A stretch of DNA of 17,081 nucleotides. It comes from 2-02-FULL-48-14 sp964356195 (GTDB lineage Bacteria > Patescibacteriota > Gracilibacteria > UBA1369 > 2-02-FULL-48-14). Location: NCBI GenBank assembly GCA_964356195.1, contig CAYHGP010000021.1, positions 1 to 17,081 of the forward strand, in the 5' to 3' direction. This document shows, piece by piece, positions 1-7,476 of the stretch. The translations under genes were made by a program, and so were the position numbers. Position 1 is the stretch's first letter; each line of letters opens with the position of its first letter. The notes under the pieces were generated by a model that was not told where the DNA came from, searched no databases, and saw nothing but the letters and a program-made list of their open reading frames with translations.

Positions 1-2620
1 GAGTGACTACCTCCGGGGTTTGTTCCTCCGGTGTCACCACTTCTTCTGTAGGCGTCTCTTCTTCTCCGGCCAAACTTTGAGGGTCGTCTTCTTCAGTGGC
101 TCCCACGGTGGTGCCTCCCGAGTTGGTACCGCTGCTGCTTCCGGCTGTTCCGGATCCTCCGCTTCCACCGGTGATGGTGGCAACGGCGGCACCTGAAGTG
201 TTGCCTGCGTTGTCCACGATGGTGACGGAAATTGAATTGTCACCTACCACCAGGTTGACAGTGAATGAACAGTTTCCTAAACTATCGACGTTTATCCCGG
301 TGTCTACCGCGTTCACATATACGCTTGCGTTTGCTTCTGTTCCGGAACAGGTAATGGTTGCCGGGCTCAAACTTGGCGAAGAGTACGAAAGGGTAGGAGT
401 GGCTGGTGTAACGGTGTCTCGATTGATGTTAGTAATTGTAGCAGGAGAAGCGTTCGAACTGTAGTCTTTAGCGACTACGCTCGGTGCGTTGCCTCCTTCA
501 AGAAGAGCAAAGTTATTGACGGTCCACGTGGTGAGGGCGTCATTAGCGACTTGTTGAACGCCGTCAATCCAAATGCTGGTTTGGGCTTCTTTTGTACCTG
601 TTAGTGTAATGGTGTTGGTGTTCACCCATTGGTTATTTGTGTGACTGGTCACCGTCGGAGCGGCAGGGGCCGTTGAATCCTGGAGGACGTCCGTTCCTGC
701 GGTAGTGCTTGAAGTGCTGTTGGTGGCGTTCGTCACACTGGCGGTCACTTTTTGACCGAGAGTAAAGCTTGCATTTTTCTCCCACACACCGACACCGTTC
801 GCCGTGACGGTTGCAAAGAAATTACCGTTTTGGAAGAGGTCCACAGTACCGTTCGCAATGCTCGTTCCGCTGGCATAAGATGTATTCGCAATGGTTACAG
901 CCGGAGTTGCAACGCTTTCATTAGCGGGAGGGACCAGTAAAATGTTTCCTCCGGCCGGACAGCCGTTTTGTCGAATGTTGTTTCCATTTCCGGCGTCGGT
1001 GTTGATGTTTACACAGTTTTTTAAGTTAGCGGCGAAGATGAGGTTTTGTGAACCTGCTGTGGTGCCTCCAATCGTATTGTTTGCACCTGTGGTATCTATT
1101 GCGATGCCATGGTTTGCGTTTGTTCTTTGGGTGGTTCCGTCGGAGGCCACACCGATGTAGTTGTTTACAACGATGGTGCCGTCGGCTCCATTAATAAGGA
1201 TGCCAATGCCTCCGTTGGACCCAATGATGTTTCGTCGGGCGTTTAGAGTTGCATCTCCAATAATAGTGCTATCGCCCTTAACCGCAATTCCGGCCTGTGC
1301 ATTTCCTAAAGCAGTGATGTTATCGGTTTGAAGTCCAATGGTGTTCCCGTAAATGGTGGTTCCGGTGGAACCCACGGTGTTTATGACGATTCCACTACCT
1401 GTATTCCCGGAAATTGTATTTCCTAGACTGGTTCCTCCGATGATGGTGTTTAATACACTTCCTGCGTGAATTTTGATTCCTGCCTGTCCGTTTGCTATGG
1501 CTGCAGTTCCATTTTTATCGAGACCGATTTTGTTAAGTTCAATAGTGTTTCCGTTGGCACTGGTTACTGACCCGTCGAGTCTAATTCCGTCAAAAGTGTT
1601 TCCGGAAATTACATTTCCTCCACCGGTTCCACCAATCACGTTGTTTTGAGAACTAATAAGTATTCCATTCTGAGAGTTTGCCAATGCGGCAGTCCCTGCT
1701 GAGTTCGTTCCGATGTAATTATTTTTTACTGTCATCCCACCGGATTGGGCAATAGAAATTCCGTTCTGATTATTTCCGGAAATAATATTTCCCGCACCGG
1801 CATCTAATCCTCCAATAGTGCCGGTAACGCTGGTGCCTACAAAAATTCCGTTTTGGGCGTTTCCTAGATCATTGGATCCTGTTCCTGTTCCAATCCAATT
1901 GCCCGATATGGTTACCGAGGTACTTACCAGGTTGATTCCGTTCACGGTGCTGTTTACAATAATATTTCTTTGTGAAGCTAAGGTGCCTCCCACAATGATG
2001 CCCGTGGAGTTGTTTTTAATATCAAGTCCGCTTCCTCCGTTTCCTCCTCCCAACCCAATTTGATTCTGTAGGTAGGTAACGTTATCCCCTCCATCATTTT
2101 GAATTCCTGCGCTCGTGCAATTGTTCCATTCATTGAGTTCGCGTGCGCCGGTTCCTCCCACCGTCATTCCCGTCACGTTGGGGCCAACAATAAGACCATT
2201 CGCAGCCCCCGTGCAGCCAATTCCTTTAAGAACATTTCCGGCACCTCCGTTGAACTGTATACAGTAAGCGCGTCCCACTGCGCTCAATATGATGTCGGCT
2301 CCAGGGAGTGTGTCGTTGGCTGAGTCGCCATTTATAATCAGGGGGTCTAAGATCACTTCAAGATTGGAAGCAAGTGTAATGGTACCCGAGAGACCAGCGT
2401 TAAAGTTAATGGTATCGAGAACTCCGACGCTTGCGTTGGAATCAATAATGGCCTGACGAAGGGAACCGGCTCCGGCATCGTTCGTGTTGGTCACAGTGAT
2501 GGTCGCTGCACTTACCCCCGGAACATTGATCATCAGACTCGCCGGTAGACTCAAGAGTCCGCTCAGCGTGATGACAAGAAGGTGGATGAGACCTTTGTTG
2601 AGGGTTGTGCGCAGTGCCAT
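1..2620 (-). CDS. Secreted right-handed parallel beta-helix surface protein with Ig-like domains (3' end off the window)
   Basis: One open frame runs from ATG at 2620 through base 1 without a stop (873 codons seen; the C-terminus lies outside). Residues 1-38 look like a long signal peptide (hydrophobic core around 11-31, likely cleavage after VSA). Residues 40-58 carry the TNTNDAGAGSLRQAI motif often found at the start of secreted bacterial beta-helix proteins. A parallel beta-helix follows, to about residue 545. From residue 241 it resolves into five tandem units of 60-63 residues, each with N-x-IG-T/L/V, an N-x-GI strand, an IGG turn and usually an ISGN turn. Two bacterial Ig-like modules follow (about 645-735 and 737-810), the second with two cysteines, then a Gly/Ser linker and an acidic Thr/Glu/Pro stretch. 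The architecture suggests an exported adhesin or carbohydrate-interacting protein; any membrane anchor must lie beyond the window. Substrate or partner cannot be told. No Shine-Dalgarno precedes the start. Confidence 0.88.
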   Translation of the reverse strand, partial: MALRTTLNKGLIHLLVITLSGLLSLPASLMINVPGVSAATITVTNTNDAGAGSLRQAIIDSNASVGVLDTINFNAGLSGTITLASNLEVILDPLIINGDSANDTLPGADIILSAVGRAYCIQFNGGAGNVLKGIGCTGAANGLIVGPNVTGMTVGGTGARELNEWNNCTSAGIQNDGGDNVTYLQNQIGLGGGNGGSGLDIKNNSTGIIVGGTLASQRNIIVNSTVNGINLVSTSVTISGNWIGTGTGSNDLGNAQNGIFVGTSVTGTIGGLDAGAGNIISGNNQNGISIAQSGGMTVKNNYIGTNSAGTAALANSQNGILISSQNNVIGGTGGGNVISGNTFDGIRLDGSVTSANGNTIELNKIGLDKNGTAAIANGQAGIKIHAGSVLNTIIGGTSLGNTISGNTGSGIVINTVGSTGTTIYGNTIGLQTDNITALGNAQAGIAVKGDSTIIGDATLNARRNIIGSNGGIGILINGADGTIVVNNYIGVASDGTTQRTNANHGIAIDTTGANNTIGGTTAGSQNLIFAANLKNCVNINTDAGNGNNIRQNGCPAGGNILLVPPANESVATPAVTIANTSYASGTSIANGTVDLFQNGNFFATVTANGVGVWEKNASFTLGQKVTASVTNATNSTSSTTAGTDVLQDSTAPAAPTVTSHTNNQWVNTNTITLTGTKEAQTSIWIDGVQQVANDALTTWTVNNFALLEGGNAPSVVAKDYSSNASPATITNINRDTVTPATPTLSYSSPSLSPATITCSGTEANASVYVNAVDTGINVDSLGNCSFTVNLVVGDNSISVTIVDNAGNTSGAAVATITGGSGGSGTAGSSSGTNSGGTTVGATEEDDPQSLAGEEETPTEEVVTPEEQTPEVVT

Positions 2621-2646
2621 ACAGTTTTGTTTTAAAGAATCTTGTT

Positions 2647-2675
2647 ATTATACCAAAAAAAGACGGAGGACGCAA
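2647..2675 (-). promoter_or_regulatory. Extended -10 promoter of the beta-helix gene
   Basis: On the minus strand a perfect TATAAT (2652-2647) is preceded by TGG, giving an extended -10 of form TGnTATAAT. A weak -35 (TTGCGT, 2675-2670) sits 17 bases upstream. The predicted transcription start is about 20 bases before the ATG at 2620. The -35 overlaps the putative terminator hairpin of glmS, so one gene's termination and the next gene's initiation share the same bases. Confidence 0.55.
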
Positions 2676-2681
2676 GGGTCC
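2655..2681 (-). terminator. Possible intrinsic terminator of glmS
   Basis: Downstream of the glmS stop, the minus strand reads GGAC-(6-base loop)-GTCC, then TCCGTC and seven T residues (2661-2655). The stem is only 4 bp, with a few extra weak pairings, so this is a modest candidate. Its position just after glmS and just before the next promoter makes sense. Confidence 0.35.
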
Positions 2682-2703
2682 GGCTCTTGGATTTGAAGAG
2701 GGA

Positions 2704-4670
2704 TTACTTCACGGTTACCGATTTTGCCAAATTACGGGGCATATCGGGGTTGTTTTGGCGGGCCACCGCGAGCTTGTAGGCCAGCATTTGGATGGGAATA
2801 ATGCTCAGGATGGGAGCCACGGGGCCGACGTCAGGAACGCGAATCCAGATGTCGAAGATTTCGGAATTTTCGGGACCGACTCCAATCAAAAACCCTCCAC
2901 GGGCTTTCACTTCCATGGCGTTGGAGAGAATGTCTTTTCGGTATTCGTCGTTGGCCGTTAACACTAAGCAGGGTGTGCCTTCAGAAATCAGGGCGAGAGG
3001 ACCGTGCTTAAGTTCACCTCCCGCGAAGCCTTCTGCGTGAATATAGGAAAGTTCCTGCAGCTTGATGGCGGATTCAAAAGCGATGGGGTAGAGGTGGTCG
3101 CGTCCTATGACCATAATATCGGTGGCATCTTTGAGCTGGTCGGCGATGTTTTCAATGTGGTCTTCGTAACGTGGGTTGAGCATATCATTAAGTTTTCCGG
3201 CCGCTTCAATGAGGCGTTGTTTCCCTTCGGCGAGTTTGTCGGCCACGGCGTAGGCCAGTAGCATGACAATCGCCATTTGAGAGGTGGTGGCTTTCGTGGA
3301 AGCCACGGCTTTTTCCGGGCCGGCCTTGAGAGGGAGGACGATGTCGGACATCCGGGCCATGGTGGAGGTTTCCACGTTCACCAGAGCGACGATAGTCGCT
3401 CCTTTTTCCTTCGCAATCTCGAGTGCCTCCAAAGTGTCTGCGGTTTCGCCGGATTGCGAAATGGCAATGACGAGCGAACGATCGGTGAGGAAATGTTTGG
3501 CGCTTTTGAACTCGGAACCGAACTTCACATTCACGTGTTTTTCCGCGATGTTGGCGAAAAGATACTCGGCAAGCATGGCCACTTTCCCGGCCGTTCCGCA
3601 GCCCACAAAATAAGTGCCGTAGGCGTGCTTGATGGTGTCCGCCACTTTATAAAGCAATTCTTCAGGGGTGTTGATGGCTCGGGTAAGGCTCTCCTTTTGC
3701 TCCATGATTTCTTTGATCATGAAGTGAGCGTAGAGGCCCTTCTCGGCTTCTTCTTCTTTCCATTCGAGAGTAATAAGACGTTTTTCAATGCTTTTGCCGG
3801 TTTCGATGTCGTAAAAGTGCGCTGTGCTTTTTTGATCCGCACTGCCGTGCGTGTCCATGACGACCATTTGATTATCATCGAGGTACATGACGTCTTTTGT
3901 GTATTCCAAGAAAGCGGGAACGTCGGAGGCTACGAACCAAGCGCCGTCTTTGGCCTTTCCTATAATAAGAGGGGAACCGCGTCGTGCCGCGATGATTTTA
4001 TTTTCGCCTTTGTGTAGGGCCACTACGGCGTAGCGTCCTTCCACCAGATTGGCGGCTCGTTTGAAGGCTTCTTCGAAATTCGGGCCGTCCGCCTCGCTTC
4101 CGGCCTGTTCAATAAGATGCGCAAAAACTTCCGTGTNNNNNNNNNNNNNNNNNNNNNNNNNNNNNNNNNNNNNNNNNNNNNNNNNNNNNNNNNNNNNNNN
4201 NNNNNNNNNNNNNNNNNNNNNNNNNNNNNNNNNNNNGGGCCGTCCGCCTCGCTTCCGGCCTGTTCAATAAGATGCGCAAAAACTTCCGTGTCCGTCTCGG
4301 AACGGAACTGGTGTCCCTTCGCGATGAGCATCTCTTTCAACTCCAAATAATTCTCAAAGATTCCATTGTGGATTACCACAATATCTTGGTTTTCGGTGGT
4401 GTGAGGGTGAGCGTTGTATTGAGTGACTCCGCCATGCGTGGCCCAACGGGAATGACCCATAGCCAAATGCGAAGGCTGAGTCATGGCCTCGTTCAGAGTA
4501 ATGACTTCGGAAATCTTCCCCACGTGCTTTTCAATCTCAAATTCACCGTTCGCTTGCTGCGCGACAATTCCCCAGGAATCATAACCTCGATATTCGAGCT
4601 TTTTGAGTCCCTTGAGTACAATTTCCGCCGCTTTATCCGATGGACCGAGATAGGAAAAGATTCCGCACAT
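2704..4670 (-). CDS. glmS: Glutamine--fructose-6-phosphate aminotransferase (isomerizing), split by an artefactual gap
   Basis: GlmS makes glucosamine-6-phosphate from fructose-6-phosphate and glutamine, the first step toward UDP-GlcNAc and peptidoglycan, in the cytoplasm. The N-terminus MCGIFSYLG supplies the Cys2 nucleophile of a class II glutamine amidotransferase. HSRWATHG, HNGIFENY and SETDTEVFAHL follow. The C-terminal half has two SIS sugar-isomerase domains, with ISQSGETADT, an HAEGFAGGELKHGP segment and the terminal PRNLAKSVTVK that carries the catalytic lysine. A 100-N gap at 4137-4236, flanked by two identical 55-base copies, breaks the frame as written. Removing the gap plus one copy (155 bases) joins SEADG to PNFEEAFKRAANLVEGRYAV in frame and gives 603 residues, the normal GlmS length. 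The gene is therefore intact in the organism. The start at 4670 is fixed by the required Met-Cys. It lies 53 bases downstream of the dehydrogenase-like gene. Confidence 0.97.
4082..4136. repeat. 55-base assembly overlap, left copy
   Basis: This stretch is identical over 55 bases to 4237-4291 and directly abuts the N block. Both copies encode the same glmS segment, around residues EVFAHLIEQAGSEADG. It looks like the shared end of two contigs scaffolded without being merged, not a biological repeat. Confidence 0.93.
4137..4236. other. Assembly gap (100 N) inside glmS
   Basis: Exactly 100 N, a conventional placeholder length. Because its flanks duplicate each other, the true gap size is negative: the contigs overlap by 55 bases. 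No sequence is missing from glmS here. Confidence 0.97.
4237..4291. repeat. 55-base assembly overlap, right copy
   Basis: Second identical copy of 4082-4136, starting at the first base after the N block. The length of exactly 55 fits a k-mer-sized contig overlap. Confidence 0.93.
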
Positions 4671-4676
4671 AGTGAA

Positions 4677-4706
4677 ATATTAGGTGTGGTCATCCTAACA
4701 TGTTTA
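4677..4706 (-). promoter_or_regulatory. Possible leaderless promoter of glmS
   Basis: The minus strand has TAAACA (4706-4701), an 18-base spacer and TAATAT (4682-4677), each 4 of 6 to consensus. Only six bases separate the -10 from the ATG at 4670, so transcription would start at about the first base of the start codon. The match is weak. It is listed because the same geometry recurs before the peptidase gene. Confidence 0.25.
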
Positions 4707-4723
4707 ACGCAAAATGCCTAGAA

Positions 4724-6187
4724 TCAATAGGTGCTTTTATTCGTGTAAGCTCTTACTCCTTCGCGCATTTCTTCCGTAGTGGGTATGAAACGAATTGCAA
4801 CCACTTTTTGTCCCCCTGCATTATTTGAATCTACGCTTAGGGCAATTCTTTCAGAAGCTTCTGCGGGGCTGGTTCCATTGATGTTCACAGCAAGGACTGT
4901 GGGTACGAATTGGATGTCTTTTCGAGTTCCTGGGATGCGATCACTGAACGTTACTCCAGGGTGAATTAAAGAGAAACCCGCTTCTCTGATTCCATGCTTT
5001 AAGGCATCGTCGCTTCCCTCGGCTGTTGTTCGTACAGCCCGTACTAGTAAAGCTCCTGGCGTAACGACTTCCCTCGTGTCCATTCTTTGATGAACGTAAA
5101 TCCTTGATTTGCCGTCGTGCCCTCCTGTTTTAATCCATCCGCTTAAAGTTTCATCTACTTCTGAGGCGGTTGCTTCATCAATGTGATCGCCTGAACCTCC
5201 AATATGAGGGGTAAAGTGCAGCCCCGGATGCAAGGGGTCGGGCGCTTTAAAACCTCCCTTCACTTCCATGTGGGAAGGGTGGGCGTCTACTATCGCACTA
5301 TGTAAGACTCCTTCGTGGAGTAGTTGATTAAGTACGTGAATATCAGGGGCTAGTTCACCTCGAGCAATGTTAACAAAAACGGCCCGAGGTCTTCCATCCG
5401 GCGTCTGGTGTTTTGCACCCCATGCGCGAAGTCGATCTTCACTTATCATGCCTCTGTTGGTGTTGCCTAAAGAATCAGTGACATCGACATGGAGGGTTAC
5501 AATGGATGAATGGTCGAATAATTCATCTAAAGAACTTGCTCGTTGAACATGATGCCTTCTTGCAAATTCAAGCATTTCGTCGTCCCATCTCCTGTTGATC
5601 TCAAATCCGTGGTTGTAAGCGATCACTGCACCCACGGTAGGACGAACCAAGTGAGGGTGCTCTGTATTCAGACTTTCAACTACCGCTTGACCTACGTCGC
5701 CGAGTCCAACGACTCCCAATGTACTTTTTCTCAAAGGGAAAATAGTTCTTCCAGCACCTTTTTTATCCCAATTATTTGCTCTCAATTGGGCTGCTCCAAT
5801 ACGAGAACCTGTGGCCGCTCCATACAAGGCATCGTTCACTACAGCAGCCACCTCTTCTCTATTTGCATCTGCTTTTAACACCTCTACGCCGGTTTCCTTG
5901 GCTGTGGCAATATTAACGTGGGGACCTTTGCATGCGCCTTGAATGACCACGAGTTCACTTTCTTTTATGACACGAGGGTCTTTAAAATCCGATGAAGTTC
6001 GTGTCACTACTCCGTGAACACCAGCGAGTCGATTGATCAAATCATCTGGGTTTTTTGTATTTACTAGTTCTCTTACCTCGAATCCTCTTGCTCTCAAGGA
6101 ATCTGATAAGTCTTCCCCTACGTCGTCTGCTATCGCAATGACATGAGGGTCAGGTTGAACAGTGAGTCCGTTTTCTAATCTATGCAT
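4724..6187 (-). CDS. D-isomer 2-hydroxyacid dehydrogenase, SerA-like (phosphoglycerate dehydrogenase-like)
   Basis: A 487-residue NAD-dependent 2-hydroxyacid dehydrogenase fold. The nucleotide-binding motif GLGDVG is at 161-166. The catalytic arginine is R276 in NIARGE and the catalytic histidine H328 in TPHIGGSG; their 52-residue spacing matches E. coli SerA. The expected acid is probably E308 (HPSHMEV). The C-terminus (about 425-470, FVPTVLAVNING onward) resembles an ACT regulatory domain, as in serine-pathway phosphoglycerate dehydrogenase. The substrate domain is divergent: the usual GVGxDNxD and NTxxVAEH loops appear as GACKGPHVNIATA and ADANREEVAAVV. It is also longer than the roughly 410-residue E. 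coli SerA. Conversion of 3-phosphoglycerate to phosphohydroxypyruvate is the likeliest role, but another 2-hydroxyacid substrate is possible. It ends in TGA, lies 53 bases before glmS, and has no Shine-Dalgarno. Confidence 0.85.
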   Translation of the reverse strand: MHRLENGLTVQPDPHVIAIADDVGEDLSDSLRARGFEVRELVNTKNPDDLINRLAGVHGVVTRTSSDFKDPRVIKESELVVIQGACKGPHVNIATAKETGVEVLKADANREEVAAVVNDALYGAATGSRIGAAQLRANNWDKKGAGRTIFPLRKSTLGVVGLGDVGQAVVESLNTEHPHLVRPTVGAVIAYNHGFEINRRWDDEMLEFARRHHVQRASSLDELFDHSSIVTLHVDVTDSLGNTNRGMISEDRLRAWGAKHQTPDGRPRAVFVNIARGELAPDIHVLNQLLHEGVLHSAIVDAHPSHMEVKGGFKAPDPLHPGLHFTPHIGGSGDHIDEATASEVDETLSGWIKTGGHDGKSRIYVHQRMDTREVVTPGALLVRAVRTTAEGSDDALKHGIREAGFSLIHPGVTFSDRIPGTRKDIQFVPTVLAVNINGTSPAEASERIALSVDSNNAGGQKVVAIRFIPTTEEMREGVRAYTNKSTY

Positions 6188-6199
6188 TGTTTTGGAATG

Positions 6200-6205
6200 A
6201 CTATA
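6200..6205 (-). promoter_or_regulatory. Possible -10 element of the SerA-like gene
   Basis: TATAGT on the minus strand is 5 of 6 to the -10 consensus and lies 12 bases before the ATG at 6187, which predicts a leader of only about five bases. No convincing -35 is seen at 16-18 bases, so this is tentative. Confidence 0.2.
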
Positions 6206-6280
6206 TTAGAGAGGTCTTCACGAGCTTGATCGAGGCTAGCCATAGCGAAAAAGTTAAAGAAGAGGTGATCGTACTCTTGC

Positions 6281-7150
6281 TCACATTAGTGGGTCAACTT
6301 TTTCGGCTTTCGTGAAGTTCTCGTATCTTGTTTTGGTGACTCTTCCCATGTCTTCAATGCGGACGCCGAATTTGCCGGGAAGGTAGATGCCGGGTTCTAC
6401 GGTGACAATCATATTCTCTTTTAAAGTGTCGGTGCTGCGGGAGCTGAGGTTCGGGGCTTCGTGGACATCAAGACCGATGCCGTGGCCGAGAGAATGGCCA
6501 AAATGTTCGGCGAAGGGCCCCATGCTTTTCCTTGAGAGTTCGTCGAGGGTTGCACATTTTACGCCGGCTTTGAGTGCGCGGATGGCGACTTCCTGGGCTT
6601 TCAAGACTTCATTATAAACGAGCGCTTGTTCGGCGCTTGGAGTTTTGGTGAAAAAGGTGCGCGTCATGTCGCTGCAGTAGCCTTTGTATTTCATTCCCAT
6701 ATCGATGAGNNNNNNNNNNNNNNNNNNNNNNNNNNNNNNNNNNNNNNNNNNNNNNNNNNNNNNNNNNNNNNNNNNNNNNNNNNNNNNNNNNNNNNNNNNN
6801 NNNNNNNNNGTGTCTTTGAAAAGGCGTAGCTTTTCAATGGTGTCTTCCAGAGGTGAGAAGCTCACTCCTTTCAAGCGTTTCTTCCAGTGGCGGAGTTCTT
6901 CTACGGTCAGATGATTTTCTTCAAATTCGATTTTCTTTCCGGCTTGCCTCTTCAATTCTTGTTCAAAATTTTTGTTCATCTCTACGAACTTGAAAGGGAT
7001 TCGCGTTTTTGATTGCTCAAGTTGTTCGGCGATGCCACGGTAACGAAAGTCTGTGAAGAAGGTATTCTTTTTTCCGAGTAGCATAAAGCCACTGGTTCCC
7101 GTGAAACCGATGAGGTACTGAAGGTTGGGAAGGTGAGTGATGAGGCGCAT
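6281..7150 (-). CDS. Xaa-Pro peptidase, M24B family (PepP/PepQ-like), interrupted by a real gap
   Basis: A cytoplasmic metallopeptidase that removes residues next to proline during peptide turnover. The N-terminal creatinase-like domain begins at QYLIGFTGTSGF and runs to EDTIEKLRLFKD before the N block. After the gap come all five di-metal ligands of the pita-bread fold: D in LIDMG, D in CSDMTRT, H in GHSLGHGIG, E in VEPGIY and E in GVRIEDMG. Family members have about 80 residues between the LFKD-like and LIDMG-like segments, but the placeholder covers only about 34 codons. About 230-240 bases, including the usual PHA/PHG segment, are therefore probably missing, and the real protein is about 335 residues. 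The start at 7150 is supported by an in-frame TGA seven codons upstream. It leaves the N-terminus about 20-25 residues shorter than typical. PepP and PepQ cannot be separated from what is visible. Confidence 0.93.
   Translation of the reverse strand: MRLITHLPNLQYLIGFTGTSGFMLLGKKNTFFTDFRYRGIAEQLEQSKTRIPFKFVEMNKNFEQELKRQAGKKIEFEENHLTVEELRHWKKRLKGVSFSPLEDTIEKLRLFKDXXXXXXXXXXXXXXXXXXXXXXXXXXXXXXXXXXLIDMGMKYKGYCSDMTRTFFTKTPSAEQALVYNEVLKAQEVAIRALKAGVKCATLDELSRKSMGPFAEHFGHSLGHGIGLDVHEAPNLSSRSTDTLKENMIVTVEPGIYLPGKFGVRIEDMGRVTKTRYENFTKAEKVDPLM
6710..6809. other. Assembly gap (100 N) inside the peptidase gene
   Basis: Exactly 100 N. Unlike the glmS gap, the flanks share no sequence, so coding sequence is truly missing. 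Family length suggests the real gap is larger than shown. Confidence 0.95.
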
Positions 7151-7156
7151 GGTTTT

Positions 7157-7185
7157 ATTGAAATGGATTCAAGCAGATTTGTCGA
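7157..7185 (-). promoter_or_regulatory. Possible leaderless promoter of the peptidase gene
   Basis: On the minus strand TCGACA (7185-7180, 5 of 6 to the -35 consensus) is followed after 17 bases by TTCAAT (7162-7157, 4 of 6 to the -10). Six bases then lead to the ATG at 7150, so a transcript would begin at the start codon. The geometry matches the candidate before glmS. Confidence 0.33.
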
Positions 7186-7248
7186 ATCTTTTCTTGCTTT
7201 AGTTTCGATTAAGGCCTAGCCTGAGACGAAATCATTAATCCCAAGTTT

Positions 7249-7476
7249 ATGAATGAAGAAGACTTTGGAGATGGGGATGAGGGGCCTGATGCTGTTCTTG
7301 CTCAAGAAGGTGAGGTTTCGAAGGTCGATGCCGGTTTGCGTTCTGAATTAGAAAGACGGGCTATGCGTGTTGTGGACGCTGCTGAACCTTTTCCAGTGGT
7401 CGTAGATAACCCTCTGCCTTCGGAGGGGGGATGGGATGAATCCTGGGAAGATGCTTTGCAGCATGGAACGGACTAA
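7249..7476 (+). CDS. Small acidic protein of unknown function
   Basis: A 75-residue frame beginning MNEEDFGDGDEGPDAVL and ending DESWEDALQHGTD. It is strongly acidic with no signal peptide, membrane segment or cysteine. A central stretch (about 26-45, SKVDAGLRSELERRAMRVVD) could form an amphipathic helix. It fills the only gap between the divergent peptidase gene and convergent ruvA. Its TAA (7474-7476) overlaps the ruvA stop (7475-7473), as expected for a real gene in a compact genome. No Shine-Dalgarno and no strong promoter are seen. I do not recognise a family. It could be a spurious frame, but frame, position and composition favour a gene. Confidence 0.55.
   Translation: MNEEDFGDGDEGPDAVLAQEGEVSKVDAGLRSELERRAMRVVDAAEPFPVVVDNPLPSEGGWDESWEDALQHGTD

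Noticed and set aside
900..2600. Repeated short motifs in the left region as a DNA repeat array
   Set aside because: They are codon-level echoes of the beta-helix protein repeats (IGG, ISGN, NGI turns), not conserved at DNA level beyond that.
3277..4017. Plus-strand frame of 246 codons opposite glmS
   Set aside because: Shadow of glmS; Gly/Phe/His-rich without domains or promoter.
4082..4291. CRISPR-like or mobile direct repeat
   Set aside because: Only two copies, coding within glmS, separated by N only; an assembly overlap explains it.
2704..4670. glmS as a pseudogene or two split genes
   Set aside because: The frame break is created by the 100 N plus a duplicated 55-base contig end; removing 155 bases restores an ordinary 603-residue protein.
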